64,000 nt of DNA from Candidatus Epulonipiscioides gigas (GTDB lineage: Bacteria; Bacillota; Clostridia; Lachnospirales; Cellulosilyticaceae), in assembly GCA_001983555.1 (NCBI GenBank), contig LJHE01000060.1:1-64000 (forward strand), read 5' to 3'. This document shows positions 26,485 through 34,922 of the stretch, piece after piece. The position numbers were made by a program, and so were the translations under genes. Under the pieces are notes generated by a model. It did no database searches. It had not been told where the DNA came from and saw only the letters and a list, made by a program, of their open reading frames with translations. Each line of letters begins with the position of its first letter. Positions within the stretch are counted from its first letter, which is position 1.

Positions 26485-26625
26485 ATGAGCAGCTGACTTA
26501 GTTCCCCCCGTCAGCTTGCGCTGCCACCTCCCAAAACCCAACCGCCTCTTGAGAGGCACCTCCTCTTAAAATGGGAGGCTATACGAGAAGGCTTTCGAGC
26601 AAACAAAAGCTAAAGTTTATATATT
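26485..26625. repeat. Hairpin-rich dispersed repeat after the GH86 gene
   Basis: A GC-richer block with several hairpins: AGCTGAC...GTCAGCT (26491-26497 / 26510-26516), GCCTC-TTGA-GAGGC (26544-26557) and CCTCC...GGGAGG (26560-26578). It ends in the block GGCTTTCGAGCAAACA, which is the exact reverse complement of 7052-7067. Composition unlike its surroundings and a second, shorter copy in the window support a MITE-like element. It may also end transcription of the GH86 gene; the remainder of 26464-26706 shows nothing else. Confidence 0.6.
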
Positions 26626-26706
26626 GACTATATGTATCTTATTATAGTTTTTCAGCGGCCTCGGTTTAGGGGGAGGCTTTCTTGATATCAAAAGACTTTT
26701 TTTGCA

Positions 26707-27150
26707 CTATTTAAATTTGTTTTTATAAACCAGCTTGCATACTAAAAAAAACACAACTGAAAAAGCTACTATTCCAACAATTAAAATAATCTGTGGCAAA
26801 TCAATCGTTGATAAACCCTCTATTTTAATATTAGTCATTGCATCTGCGTGTCCAATAGCACCACTTGGGGGCTGTTGTACTTGTATAACTCTGTATAACA
26901 CAAAAGAAATAATAGAAATCACAAAAGCAATAATACATGCGATAACGCTTTGCTTGTGATTGTTACTTTGTTCCTCAAAATTTAATACAAACTCCTTTGG
27001 TAGTCCTAAACGTTCAATAACTTCCTTCTCACTTTCACCATGCTCTAATGCAGAAGAAAATACTTCGTCAAGGTCACGCATTATCTCTTTTTTTTGCTTG
27101 CGAGTAACAGCAAGTTCTTTTTTTACTTGCTTCATATATTGTTGTTTCAT
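26707..27150 (-). CDS. HAAS/DUF1700-domain membrane protein
   Basis: A 147-residue protein with an N-terminal ~75-residue helical HAAS (DUF1700-type) signalling domain, including D-L-D-E-V-F and E-K-E-V-I-E-R-L-G-L-P-K-E-F, and two membrane spans (about 68-88 and 118-140). Such proteins are the regular partners of PadR regulators and act as membrane-side antagonists or sensors. The ATG directly abuts the PadR stop codon, so the two are one operon. Confidence 0.8.
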   Translation of the reverse strand: MKQQYMKQVKKELAVTRKQKKEIMRDLDEVFSSALEHGESEKEVIERLGLPKEFVLNFEEQSNNHKQSVIACIIAFVISIISFVLYRVIQVQQPPSGAIGHADAMTNIKIEGLSTIDLPQIILIVGIVAFSVVFFLVCKLVYKNKFK

Positions 27151-27510
27151 TTAACATTCCTCCAAAAAATCATATTTGCTGATAAAATCATTTATACAAA
27201 CAGTGTATTTTTTCCAAAAAGCAATTAATTCCGCTAAAGTTTCTTTGCCCTTTTCTGTAAGAGAATAGTATTTTTTTGACCCTCCGTTTGCTGTGGCTGG
27301 AACAATTCGACATTGAATAAGTCCTGTTTCGTGCAAACGGTATAAAATAGGATAAATAGTTCCTTCTTTAGCATAACCTAAGACAGCTGCACTAGTGTTA
27401 TTTAAGTTTGTAATAATTTCATATCCATAAGTTTCTTTTTGAGCAACTAAACAGAGAAGAACCATTTCAAGCGAACCTTTTTTGAATTGCTGAACGTATT
27501 TATTATGCAA
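27151..27510 (-). CDS. PadR-family transcriptional regulator
   Basis: A 119-residue winged-helix repressor: L-C-L-V-A-Q-K-E-T-Y-G-Y-E-I, then E-G-T-I-Y-P-I-L-Y-R-L and K-Y-Y-S-L-T-E-K-G-K in the wing, and a C-terminal dimer helix. It starts with TTG; GGAAGGTGAG lies upstream on the minus strand. PadR proteins usually respond to small phenolics, antibiotics or envelope stress and repress their own operon and an effector. The paired HAAS gene fits this. No efflux gene is adjacent. Confidence 0.88.
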   Translation of the reverse strand: MHNKYVQQFKKGSLEMVLLCLVAQKETYGYEIITNLNNTSAAVLGYAKEGTIYPILYRLHETGLIQCRIVPATANGGSKKYYSLTEKGKETLAELIAFWKKYTVCINDFISKYDFLEEC

Positions 27511-27560
27511 AATCTCACCTTCCTCTATATATTTTGCAACGGTAATTAGTCTTACTAAAT

Positions 27561-27589
27561 AGTATACCTAACTATAATATAAAAGTCAA
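27561..27589 (-). promoter_or_regulatory. Sigma-A promoter of padR-HAAS
   Basis: On the minus strand TTGACT, 17 bases and TATACT. The -10 region overlaps the imperfect palindrome ACTAAATAGT, a possible PadR operator for autorepression (inferred). Confidence 0.6.
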
Positions 27590-27650
27590 TACATAAATGA
27601 ATATTTTTGCGGCTAGATTACTTTTAGTTGGTTTCATAATTTAAAACAGT

Positions 27651-27717
27651 TATAAAATATGGTGAAAATGTATCTATGCCAACTGGTGGAATTGTATCAA
27701 ATAACTATACAAACTGA
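27651..27717 (+). pseudogene. Duplicated scrap of the GH86 gene 3' end
   Basis: Twenty bases at 27651-27670 are identical to 26376-26395, and the next 19 (27671-27689) are identical to 26405-26423, with nine bases missing between. The frame would read K-Y-G-E-N-V-S-M-P-T-G-G-I-V-S-N and then stop. It is what remains of a second GH86-type C-terminus or of a local duplication. In the rest of 27590-27791 I see nothing. Confidence 0.75.
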
Positions 27718-27791
27718 TAAATTAGTTGCCAGTTAAAACTTTCTTTTCCTTTATTAAAGTTATAGCATTTTTTCCAAAATTAAAATCATAG

Positions 27792-27820
27792 TTGACATCA
27801 TTTTAGAAAAGTTATACAAT
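27792..27820 (+). promoter_or_regulatory. Sigma-A promoter of rny
   Basis: A perfect TTGACA (27792-27797), 17-base spacer, TACAAT (27815-27820), 45 bases before the proposed rny start. Confidence 0.75.
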
Positions 27821-27864
27821 TACGAGGTATTTAGATATTTTTAACATGGAAGTGAGGTGGGATC

Positions 27865-29424
27865 ATCAATCCGATATTAAACTTATGTTTCGGTATGATT
27901 ATAGGAATTTTTAGTGGAGTTTTTTATAGAAAAGGTATTGTAGAAAAACAGTTGGGCATTATAGATATGACTTTAACAGATGCAAAAAAACAAGCAAAAC
28001 AAATTATAGAAGATGCCGCAAAACAAGGAGAATCTGAAAAAAGAGAAATGCTCCTTATTGCTAAGGAAGAATGTATTAAATTAAAAAATGATGTAGAAAA
28101 GGACTCAACACAAAAACGTAGCGAACTTTCTCAACTAGAGATCAGACTACTAAGCAAAGAAGAAATGATTGATAGAAAGCTTATTCAATTAGAAGACAAA
28201 GAAAGTCAAATTGATGATAAATTAGCCCAAATAGAGCAAACTAAGAAAAAGACAGAAGAGCTAGAAATAAAAAAAATAGAAGAGCTTGAGCGTATTGCTG
28301 GCATAAGTGCTACCGAAGCAAAAGAAGCTCTGCTTCATAATTTAGAAGATGATATTAGGCGTGAATCAGCCATTTTAATAAAAGATATTGAAGCTCAAAC
28401 TAAACTTGAATCTACTAAAAAAGCAAGAGATATACTAACTCTTGCAGTGCAAAAATGTGCAGCTGACCATGTTGTTGATTCAACAGTTACTGTTGTTACA
28501 CTACCAAACGATGAAATGAAAGGACGTATTATTGGGCGTGAGGGACGTAATATTAGAACGCTTGAAACTCTTACAGGTATCAATTTGATTATTGATGATA
28601 CACCAGAAGCAGTTGTACTTTCGGGATTTGATCCTATACGTCGAGAAATTGCACGAATTACACTAGAAAAATTAATTATTGATGGACGAATTCATCCAGC
28701 TCGCATTGAAGAAATGATTGAAAAGGCTAGAAAAGAAATTGAGGTTATAATTTTAGAAGAAGGTGAAGCCGCAACTTTTGAAACAGGAGTTCATGGTCTT
28801 CATCAAGAACTTATTCGTCTTATGGGTAAAATGAAGTTTAGAACTAGTTATGGTCAAAATGTACTTCGACATTCAATCGAAGTCTCCATTTTATCAGGGA
28901 TTATTGCTTCAGAACTTGGTCTTGATGCACGTCTTGCAAAAAGAGCTGGACTTTTACATGATATTGGTAAATCTATTGACTATGAGCAACAAGAAGAGGG
29001 CTCACATGTTACAATAGGTGTTGCTCTTTGCCGTAAATATGGCGAAAATCAAGTTGTTATCAATGCTGTTGAATCTCATCATGGAGATATTGAACCCGAT
29101 AATCCAATTTCTATTATTGTTCAGGCGGCTGATACTATTTCTGCAGCAAGACCTGGAGCTCGACGTGAAACTCTTGAAACATATATTAAACGATTACACA
29201 AATTAGAAGAAATAGCTACTTCTTTTGAAGGAGTTGAATCATCTTTTGCAATTCAAGCAGGGCGTGAAGTTAGAATTATGGTTGTTCCAGAAGAAGTAGA
29301 TGATGATAAACTTTCTGTATTAGCAAGAAATGTCACAAAACAAATTGAAAAAGACCTTGACTATCCAGGTCAGATTAAGGTTAATATAATTAGAGAAACA
29401 AGAGCAATTGAATACGCAAAATAA
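27865..29424 (+). CDS. rny: Ribonuclease Y, apparently with a non-AUG start
   Basis: A membrane-anchored endoribonuclease that initiates mRNA decay. Order: N-terminal span, long coiled coil (to about 190), KH domain with [11 protein letters not shown], and HD domain with L-L-H-D-I-G-K. The first ATG (27895) has no ribosome site and would leave only about ten residues of the anchor. The frame is open upstream to a stop at 27853, the strong GAGGTGG (27854-27860) lies inside that extension, and the extension reads N-P-I-L-N-L-C-F-G, like the usual family N-terminus. I therefore propose ATC at 27865, giving 519 residues, the family length. A sequence error is the alternative. Confidence 0.85.
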   Translation: MNPILNLCFGMIIGIFSGVFYRKGIVEKQLGIIDMTLTDAKKQAKQIIEDAAKQGESEKREMLLIAKEECIKLKNDVEKDSTQKRSELSQLEIRLLSKEEMIDRKLIQLEDKESQIDDKLAQIEQTKKKTEELEIKKIEELERIAGISATEAKEALLHNLEDDIRRESAILIKDIEAQTKLESTKKARDILTLAVQKCAADHVVDSTVTVVTLPNDEMKGRIIGREGRNIRTLETLTGINLIIDDTPEAVVLSGFDPIRREIARITLEKLIIDGRIHPARIEEMIEKARKEIEVIILEEGEAATFETGVHGLHQELIRLMGKMKFRTSYGQNVLRHSIEVSILSGIIASELGLDARLAKRAGLLHDIGKSIDYEQQEEGSHVTIGVALCRKYGENQVVINAVESHHGDIEPDNPISIIVQAADTISAARPGARRETLETYIKRLHKLEEIATSFEGVESSFAIQAGREVRIMVVPEEVDDDKLSVLARNVTKQIEKDLDYPGQIKVNIIRETRAIEYAK

Positions 29425-29453
29425 GCTTATATTTTTTAAGCTTATATTTTTTT
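29421..29453 (+). terminator. Terminator of rny
   Basis: A perfect 9-bp stem ATAAGCTTA / TAAGCTTAT overlapping the stop codon, followed by eight T after one A. Confidence 0.7.
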
Positions 29454-29473
29454 GCAATTTTTTTAATTAAGTA

Positions 29474-29502
29474 TTGCATTTTTTTGACGAGTGAAATATA
29501 AT
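29474..29502 (+). promoter_or_regulatory. Sigma-A-like promoter of the aminotransferase gene
   Basis: TTGCAT, a 17-base spacer and perfect TATAAT, 38 bases before the ATG. Confidence 0.5.
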
Positions 29503-29539
29503 TATAAAAAATATTTTAGATTAGAAAGGTGGATATTTT

Positions 29540-30733
29540 ATGAAAATATCTAATTTAGCAAAAAGCATTGCACCATCATCAACTTTAGCAATTACTGCAA
29601 AAGCTAAAGCTCTTAAAGAAAGCGGAATAGATGTTGTAGGTTTTGGTGCAGGTGAGCCAGATTTTGATACTCCTTTGCATATTTCAAAAGCTGCAAAAAT
29701 TGCGATTGATGAGGGATTTACAAAATATACACCAGCCTCAGGTACAATATCTTTAAAAGAAGCTGTTGCCAAAAAATTTGAGCTTGAAAATGGAGTACAT
29801 TATGCTCCAAGTCAAATTGTAGTAAGTAATGGAGCAAAACATTCACTTATTAATGCATTTATGGCAATTTTAGATTCAGGAGATGAAGTAATTTTACCTG
29901 CTCCTTTTTGGTTAAGTTATCCAGAAATGATTAAAATGGCTAATGGTATCGCAAAAACGGTACAAACTAAAAAAGAAAATAATTTTAAGCTTACTCCACA
30001 GGAGCTCGAAGAAGCTATCACCGAAAAAACTTGTGCAATTGTTTTAAACTCGCCATCTAATCCTACAGGAGTTGTTTATTCAAGAGATGAGTTAAAAGCA
30101 TTAGCTGATGTCGCGGTTAAACATGATTTATGGATTGTTTCAGATGAAATTTATGAATATTTAGTATATGATGACGCAGAGCATACTTGTATTGCAAGTT
30201 TGTCAGAGGAAATTTATAATCATACTATTACAATTAATGGTCTATCTAAAGGTTTTGCAATGACAGGATGGCGAATAGGATTTTTGGCTGCTCCACAACA
30301 AGTTGCAAGTGCTGCAGCAAATATTCAATCTCATGCAACATCCAATCCTAATTCTATTGCACAAAGAGCAGCAGACGCCGCACTAATTGGTGGAAGAGAA
30401 TTTGTTGACGAAATGCTTGTAGAATTTGCTAAAAGACGTGATTATTTATATAATGCATTAGTAAGTATTGATGGATTTGATGTCATAAAGCCTCACGGAG
30501 CTTTCTACTGTTTTGTAGATATTTCAGATTTATATGGAAAAACATTTGAAGGGATTGAAATTGATTCAGCAGCCACATTAGCTGCTCTCTTACTTGATAA
30601 AGCAAATGTAGCAGTGGTACCTTGTGCCGATTTTGCAGCTCCAAATTGTATCCGACTTTCGTATGCAATTGATTTAGACAGCATAAAAAAAGGTGTAGAA
30701 TATATACAAAAATTTGTTTCTTCATTAAAATAA
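29540..30733 (+). CDS. aspB: PLP-dependent aspartate aminotransferase (class I)
   Basis: A class I fold-type aminotransferase of the 1-beta subgroup, 397 residues, converting aspartate and 2-oxoglutarate to oxaloacetate and glutamate (or a related amino acid). Visible are F-G-A-G-E-P-D-F-D-T-P, Y-T-P-A-S-G, N-S-P-S-N-P-T-G-V-V-Y, S-D-E-I-Y-E and the PLP lysine, Lys237, in S-K-G-F-A-M-T-G-W-R-I-G. The C-terminal R-L-S-Y-A arginine binds the substrate carboxylate. A monocistronic unit with its own promoter and terminator. GAAAGGTGG precedes the ATG. Exact amino-acid range is uncertain. Confidence 0.9.
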   Translation: MKISNLAKSIAPSSTLAITAKAKALKESGIDVVGFGAGEPDFDTPLHISKAAKIAIDEGFTKYTPASGTISLKEAVAKKFELENGVHYAPSQIVVSNGAKHSLINAFMAILDSGDEVILPAPFWLSYPEMIKMANGIAKTVQTKKENNFKLTPQELEEAITEKTCAIVLNSPSNPTGVVYSRDELKALADVAVKHDLWIVSDEIYEYLVYDDAEHTCIASLSEEIYNHTITINGLSKGFAMTGWRIGFLAAPQQVASAAANIQSHATSNPNSIAQRAADAALIGGREFVDEMLVEFAKRRDYLYNALVSIDGFDVIKPHGAFYCFVDISDLYGKTFEGIEIDSAATLAALLLDKANVAVVPCADFAAPNCIRLSYAIDLDSIKKGVEYIQKFVSSLK

Positions 30734-30743
30734 GTATAAGTTT

Positions 30744-30777
30744 ATGGGGTTGTCGCACAGCTCCATGAATTTCTAAT
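30744..30777 (+). terminator. Terminator of the aminotransferase gene
   Basis: A 10-bp stem ATGGGGTTGT / ACAGCTCCAT (two G-T pairs), 3-base loop, then GAATTTCTAATTTTT. It lies between convergent genes. Confidence 0.6.
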
Positions 30778-31168
30778 TTTTAATTACATATAATATAAGC
30801 CCTTCAATTTTAATTATTATAACTGTATCACCTTTTTTTAATATGTCAGATGATTTAGCAGACCATTTATTACCATTAAATTTAACAGTTATTATTTTAT
30901 TTTTATTTGCTGTTTGAGTTACAATAGCAGTTTTTCCTATAAAATTTTGAAAGTTATATATTTTCTTGGATTTAAATAAATATTTTTTTCCGGTAAATAA
31001 AATACCTGTTATAAAATAAAATATAAATAAAAAAAACTGTGTAATTAAAGAATTTATTATCGAACTTGAGATAAAAGTTAAAATACTGCTTAATAACAAA
31101 AGTTTAAAAATGTTATCTTTATATTTTATATAGCATATTAAAGTGACTAATATTAATATGAACCACAT
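30773..31168 (-). CDS. Short NfeD-like membrane protein with OB fold
   Basis: A 131-residue protein with two to three membrane spans in the first ~60 residues and a soluble C-terminal OB-fold domain (about 72-131) of the NfeD type: I-G-K-T-A-I-V-T, V-K-F-N-G-N-K-W-S-A-K-S, I-L-K-K-G-D-T-V and G-L-I-L-Y-V. Short NfeD proteins usually pair with flotillin/SPFH proteins or membrane proteases; no such gene is next to it here. AAGGAGG precedes the ATG on the minus strand. Confidence 0.7.
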   Translation of the reverse strand: MWFILILVTLICYIKYKDNIFKLLLLSSILTFISSSIINSLITQFFLFIFYFITGILFTGKKYLFKSKKIYNFQNFIGKTAIVTQTANKNKIITVKFNGNKWSAKSSDILKKGDTVIIIKIEGLILYVIKN

Positions 31169-31205
31169 TTTTCCTCCTTATAATGCACCTAGCTATTTTA
31201 AGTTA

Positions 31206-31234
31206 TTGTTAATTTTTGTTCTATTTAGTATAAC
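31206..31234 (+). promoter_or_regulatory. Sigma-A-like promoter of the small membrane protein gene
   Basis: TTGTTA, 17-base spacer and TATAAC, 62 bases before the ATG. Confidence 0.4.
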
Positions 31235-31295
31235 TCATTTCATATTTTATTATAGATTAAAATTTATTATAACATAAAAAAGGCAGGAAAAAATT

Positions 31296-31850
31296 ATGAA
31301 TAATTTTATTAATAATAGACGATTTTTTTTATCAATTATTTTATTAAGTAGTTTATGTGGAACGTTATATGCTATATTTATTAAAGACAATACCTCATTA
31401 TTATATGCTATTAATAGTTTTTTTGACAGCTCGACTTACAATATATCTACATTAAATGTGTTTAGACAGGCTATGATTACATATTTAATATCACTTACAC
31501 TGGTTTTTACTGGAGCATCTAGTAAAAATTTATTACCACTTGCAGTAATTAGCTTTTTTTATATGATATTTTCTTATTCATTTACTTTTACTTGTTTTGT
31601 TATATTATATGGAATTCGTGGCGTATTGGTTGCAATATTACTTATTGGTGTTTCAAGTATTGGAATTTTAGCTTCACTTCTTGAAATATTCTATCAAGGG
31701 ACTTTATATAGTATATTTGGAACAATAACTTTTAAAAAATATTTTGATATTTATATTAAAGCGATATTGGTAGTTTTTGGTATAGCTTTATATGATGCTA
31801 TGGTTATATTAAACATTCAAAATATTATATCCTTTATTATATTTGGATGA
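31296..31850 (+). CDS. Multi-span membrane protein, possibly SpoIIM-like
   Basis: A 184-residue, very hydrophobic protein with about five predicted spans and no obvious catalytic residues. The Y-G-I-R-G-V-L-V-A segment before the fourth span and the overall topology resemble clostridial SpoIIM, the membrane partner of the SpoIID/P engulfment enzymes. The similarity is weak, and the usual PQ motif after it is missing. I do not firmly recognise it. It lies just before the flagellar operon on the same strand, about 250 bases away, with its own promoter. Confidence 0.5.
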   Translation: MNNFINNRRFFLSIILLSSLCGTLYAIFIKDNTSLLYAINSFFDSSTYNISTLNVFRQAMITYLISLTLVFTGASSKNLLPLAVISFFYMIFSYSFTFTCFVILYGIRGVLVAILLIGVSSIGILASLLEIFYQGTLYSIFGTITFKKYFDIYIKAILVVFGIALYDAMVILNIQNIISFIIFG

Positions 31851-31851
31851 T

Positions 31852-31914
31852 ATGTATGATCAAAATTTATTGGTAATTTTTGCCATAATATTTGTAATGC
31901 TATATTTATTTTAA
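31852..31914 (+). CDS. Possible 20-residue hydrophobic peptide
   Basis: An ATG immediately after the previous stop opens a 20-codon frame, M-Y-D-Q-N then a run of I, V, L, F, ending in TAA. The upstream GGATGAT is only a weak ribosome site. The size and AT-rich context make a chance frame quite possible. Confidence 0.2.
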   Translation: MYDQNLLVIFAIIFVMLYLF

Positions 31915-31975
31915 ATTTGCCAATACTAGTAAAAATTGTATTATTTTAAATAAAAAAAATTTTTTATTAAAAAGG

Positions 31976-32004
31976 TTGATTTATTTAGAATAATAGTTTA
32001 AAAT
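31976..32004 (+). promoter_or_regulatory. Main promoter of the flagellar/chemotaxis operon
   Basis: TTGATT, 17-base spacer and TAAAAT. A second TATAAT at 32018-32023 could serve a nearby start. It is about 95 bases before flgB. No sigma-D pattern (TAAA-N15-GCCGATAT) is evident, fitting an early/middle flagellar operon read by sigma-A. Confidence 0.55.
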
Positions 32005-32099
32005 CAGTACAGCGGTATATAATAAGGTGTGAGTTTAAAAAAATTTAATTGTATTGTTTTTAATAATAATATTTTTTAAATCAGAAAGGAGAAAAAATA

Positions 32100-32462
32100 G
32101 TGTTTGATAGTTTAAATCTAACTGCAAAAGCATTAGACGCTTCTATGCTTAGATATCAACAATTAACGAATAATATTGCTAATATAGACACCGTCGGATA
32201 CAAAAGAATGGATGTTGCTTTTGAAAATATTTTAGCCGCAGAGCTTGACAAATCAGGAGCATCAGGTATCGACCTTGACAATATTAATCCACAAATATAT
32301 TATGATAACGCTTCTACAACAATGCGTTTAGACGGAAATAATGTTGATATTGATATTGAAATGAGTGAACTTAGTAAAGAAAAAATTAGGTATGATACTC
32401 TAATTCAAAAAGCTACATCTCAAGTACAACGCTATCAAAATATTTTTCAGCAAATTCAATAA
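32100..32462 (+). CDS. flgB: Flagellar basal-body rod protein FlgB
   Basis: Proximal rod subunit, 120 residues, exported by the flagellar type III system. The N-terminal flg_bb_rod motif reads M-L-R-Y-Q-Q-L-T-N-N-I-A-N-I-D-T-V-G-Y-K-R. The start is GTG with AAAGGAG eight bases upstream. First gene of the ~29-kb operon, followed by flgC and fliE as in Bacillus and clostridia. Confidence 0.95.
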   Translation: MFDSLNLTAKALDASMLRYQQLTNNIANIDTVGYKRMDVAFENILAAELDKSGASGIDLDNINPQIYYDNASTTMRLDGNNVDIDIEMSELSKEKIRYDTLIQKATSQVQRYQNIFQQIQ

Positions 32463-32490
32463 AAACTAAATATTGAAAGGGTGATAAGAA

Positions 32491-32952
32491 ATGTCTTTTT
32501 TCACAGGTATGGATATTGCAGCAAGTGGTCTTACTGCACAGAGATTTAGACTTGATATAATAACTCAAAATTTAGCAAATGTTAATACTACTAGAACTCC
32601 AGAAGGTGGTCCCTATCAAAGAAAAACAGTTTTATTCGAGAGCATTCCAATGCAAAATGGACCTAATAATTTACCCCAAAATTTTGGAAATATCTTGCAT
32701 AGTAATTTAAATATGTATCATACTAAGGGTGTACAGGTTTCAGGAATAGTTAAAGACGATACCCCTATGCCTGTTGTATATGACCCAACTCATCCTGATG
32801 CTGATATTGATGGATATGTCACAATGCCAAATGTTGATGTAGTTACAGAAATGGTGAACATGATTTCAGCTAGCCGCTCATATGAAGCAAATGTTACAGC
32901 TTTTAATAATCTTAAAGCTATGAATACAAAGGCATTAGAGCTTGGGAAGTAG
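32491..32952 (+). CDS. flgC: Flagellar basal-body rod protein FlgC
   Basis: Proximal rod subunit, 153 residues. The N-terminal rod motif is D-I-A-A-S-G-L-T-A-Q-R-F-R-L-D-I-I-T-Q-N-L-A-N, and the C-terminal helix has Y-E-A-N-V-T-A-F-N-N-L-K-A-M. The S-R-S-Y-E-A-N end is the conserved FlgC feature. GAAAGGGTG precedes the ATG; 28 bases after flgB. Confidence 0.96.
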   Translation: MSFFTGMDIAASGLTAQRFRLDIITQNLANVNTTRTPEGGPYQRKTVLFESIPMQNGPNNLPQNFGNILHSNLNMYHTKGVQVSGIVKDDTPMPVVYDPTHPDADIDGYVTMPNVDVVTEMVNMISASRSYEANVTAFNNLKAMNTKALELGK

Positions 32953-32982
32953 TAAAAATAAAATGAAAGGAGTAAAAATTAA

Positions 32983-33285
32983 ATGACTAAGATAGAACCT
33001 ATTAATATGCTGGGTTTTGCTCCAAAAGAAGAAGTTAAACAAAAAATAGTGGACGACAATGCATTTAAAGTGTCTTTCGATGCTGCTCTAAAGCTTTTAA
33101 ACTCAACTCAAGAAGCAGAAAATATCAGTACAAATTTAACATATGATTTTATTACGGGTAAAAACGATAATATTCATGACCTTATGATTGCCCAAGAAAA
33201 ATCGGGGACAATGCTTTCTTTTACTATGAAAGTCCAAAATAAAATTATGACGGCCTATAATGAAATTATTAAGATACCAGTATAA
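32983..33285 (+). CDS. fliE: Flagellar hook-basal body protein FliE
   Basis: Adapter linking the MS ring to the rod, 100 residues. The C-terminal half is typical: T-G-K-N-D-N-I-H-D-L-M-I-A-Q-E-K, then a helix with Q-N-K-I-M-T-A-Y-N-E-I. GAAAGGAG precedes the ATG. Position between flgC and fliF confirms it. Confidence 0.93.
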   Translation: MTKIEPINMLGFAPKEEVKQKIVDDNAFKVSFDAALKLLNSTQEAENISTNLTYDFITGKNDNIHDLMIAQEKSGTMLSFTMKVQNKIMTAYNEIIKIPV

Positions 33286-33313
33286 AATAAATACATGAGA
33301 GGTGTAATTTAAA

Positions 33314-34921
33314 GTGAGAGAAACAATTACCCAGGTATCTAATAATTTGACCGAAAAATGGACTAATTTACCTCAAAAACAAAAAATCCTAATTGGTGTG
33401 GGCGCCGGTGTTATATTTATTGCAATTGTTATTTCCACTTTTATATTTACCCGACCACAAACTGCAATTTTGTATCAAAACATTGATATGGAGGCAATTA
33501 GTCAAATTACGCAAGTATTAGAGGACCAAAATATTGACTATACATTGATTGATGATGGCAGAACCATAGAACTGAATGAAGCAGATATAAATAATGCCAA
33601 AATATTGCTTACTCGTGAAAATATCCCAAAAGGAACTTATACTTTCTATGATGCAATATCAACTAATATGACAACTACAGAATCAGAAAAGCAAACTAGA
33701 CTTCTATATTTAAAACAAGTTGATCTTGAAAATATATTAATGGACATGGGAGGAATTTCTAATGCTACAGTACAACTTAATGTGCCAGAGGAAAAAAATT
33801 CTTTTCTAGCATCCAAAGTGCAAAGTTCTGCAAGTGTTGTACTTACTCTTCAGCGACAAATTGGTGATGAGCAAATTGAGGGGATAGCAAGATTAATTGC
33901 TACGGCAGTTGACAATCTTAAAGTAGAAAATATTACTATTTTGGATTCTGATAGTAATGTTTTATTTTCAGGAGATACAATTGGCGAGATTACGACAACT
34001 GATCAACAAAATTTAAAAAATAATGCTGAGCAGGATATAGTAAAAAAAATTACAGCATTACTTAGTCCAATTTATGACGAAGTAGCTATTAGCCCTAATT
34101 TAATTTTAGATTTCGATTATTTAGAGCAAACAAGTAAAATTTATAATAATCCACTTACTGATTCTACTAAAGGATTTATTAATCAGGAAAGCACTACAAA
34201 CTATGATGCTACTAACATCGGTCAAGGAGCTACACCTGGTATGGACCCTAACTTAGAGCCTGTTCCAGAATATGTTATGGGAAATGAAAATACAGGAGAA
34301 TATGCTGGTCAAACTGCAGATTATAATTATATATATGATGAGACAATATCTAATCAAATAAAAAATCTTGGAAGTATTGATTATGTTAATTCTTCAATCG
34401 CTATTAATGTTACAAAATATAAAGTATATGATCAAAATTTACTTGAGGATACTTTACCCGAAGGGCAAACTTGGGAGCAATTTAAGTTAGCTAATGAGGA
34501 AACCATCCCATTAATTATTGATGATGTAACCATTGATGCAGTAAAAAAAGGAGCTGGGCTAGAAAATGTTGCTATTATGGGATATGAGAAACCTTATTTT
34601 ATTGACAAAGAACCATTTAAGTTAGCTCCAGAAGATTTCATACCTTATATAATATTACTTGCATTAGGCGGAATAATTGTAATGGTTATGATTAAATTCA
34701 AAAAACCAGAAGAAGAAGTTGAAACAGAAGATGAACTAAACTTAGACGATATAATTCAAGTATTAGAAGAAGAAGAAGTTCCTGAAGAAGATTCATTACA
34801 AGACATCGAACTTAAAGAAGTTCTTGAAACTAAGGAAAAAATTGATAAGTTTATTGATGAAAAGCCAGAGGCAGTTGCTGGATTACTTCGCAATTGGTTA
34901 GAAGAAGATTGGGGGGATTAA
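33314..34921 (+). CDS. fliF: Flagellar MS-ring protein FliF
   Basis: The 535-residue membrane ring protein. First span at about 24-46 and second near 443-462, with the periplasm-side ring-building motifs between (R-E-N-I-P-K-G-T-Y, A-T-V-Q-L-N-V-P-E). The acidic cytoplasmic tail ends in G-L-L-R-N-W-L-E-E-D, the FliG-binding helix. It starts with GTG after GAGAGGTG. Stop and the next start are separated by one base. Confidence 0.96.
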   Translation: MRETITQVSNNLTEKWTNLPQKQKILIGVGAGVIFIAIVISTFIFTRPQTAILYQNIDMEAISQITQVLEDQNIDYTLIDDGRTIELNEADINNAKILLTRENIPKGTYTFYDAISTNMTTTESEKQTRLLYLKQVDLENILMDMGGISNATVQLNVPEEKNSFLASKVQSSASVVLTLQRQIGDEQIEGIARLIATAVDNLKVENITILDSDSNVLFSGDTIGEITTTDQQNLKNNAEQDIVKKITALLSPIYDEVAISPNLILDFDYLEQTSKIYNNPLTDSTKGFINQESTTNYDATNIGQGATPGMDPNLEPVPEYVMGNENTGEYAGQTADYNYIYDETISNQIKNLGSIDYVNSSIAINVTKYKVYDQNLLEDTLPEGQTWEQFKLANEETIPLIIDDVTIDAVKKGAGLENVAIMGYEKPYFIDKEPFKLAPEDFIPYIILLALGGIIVMVMIKFKKPEEEVETEDELNLDDIIQVLEEEEVPEEDSLQDIELKEVLETKEKIDKFIDEKPEAVAGLLRNWLEEDWGD

Positions 34922-34922
34922 G

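Noticed and set aside
27895-29424. rny starting at ATG 27895
   Set aside because: No ribosome site, and the membrane anchor would be cut to about ten residues; the in-frame upstream extension fits the family better.
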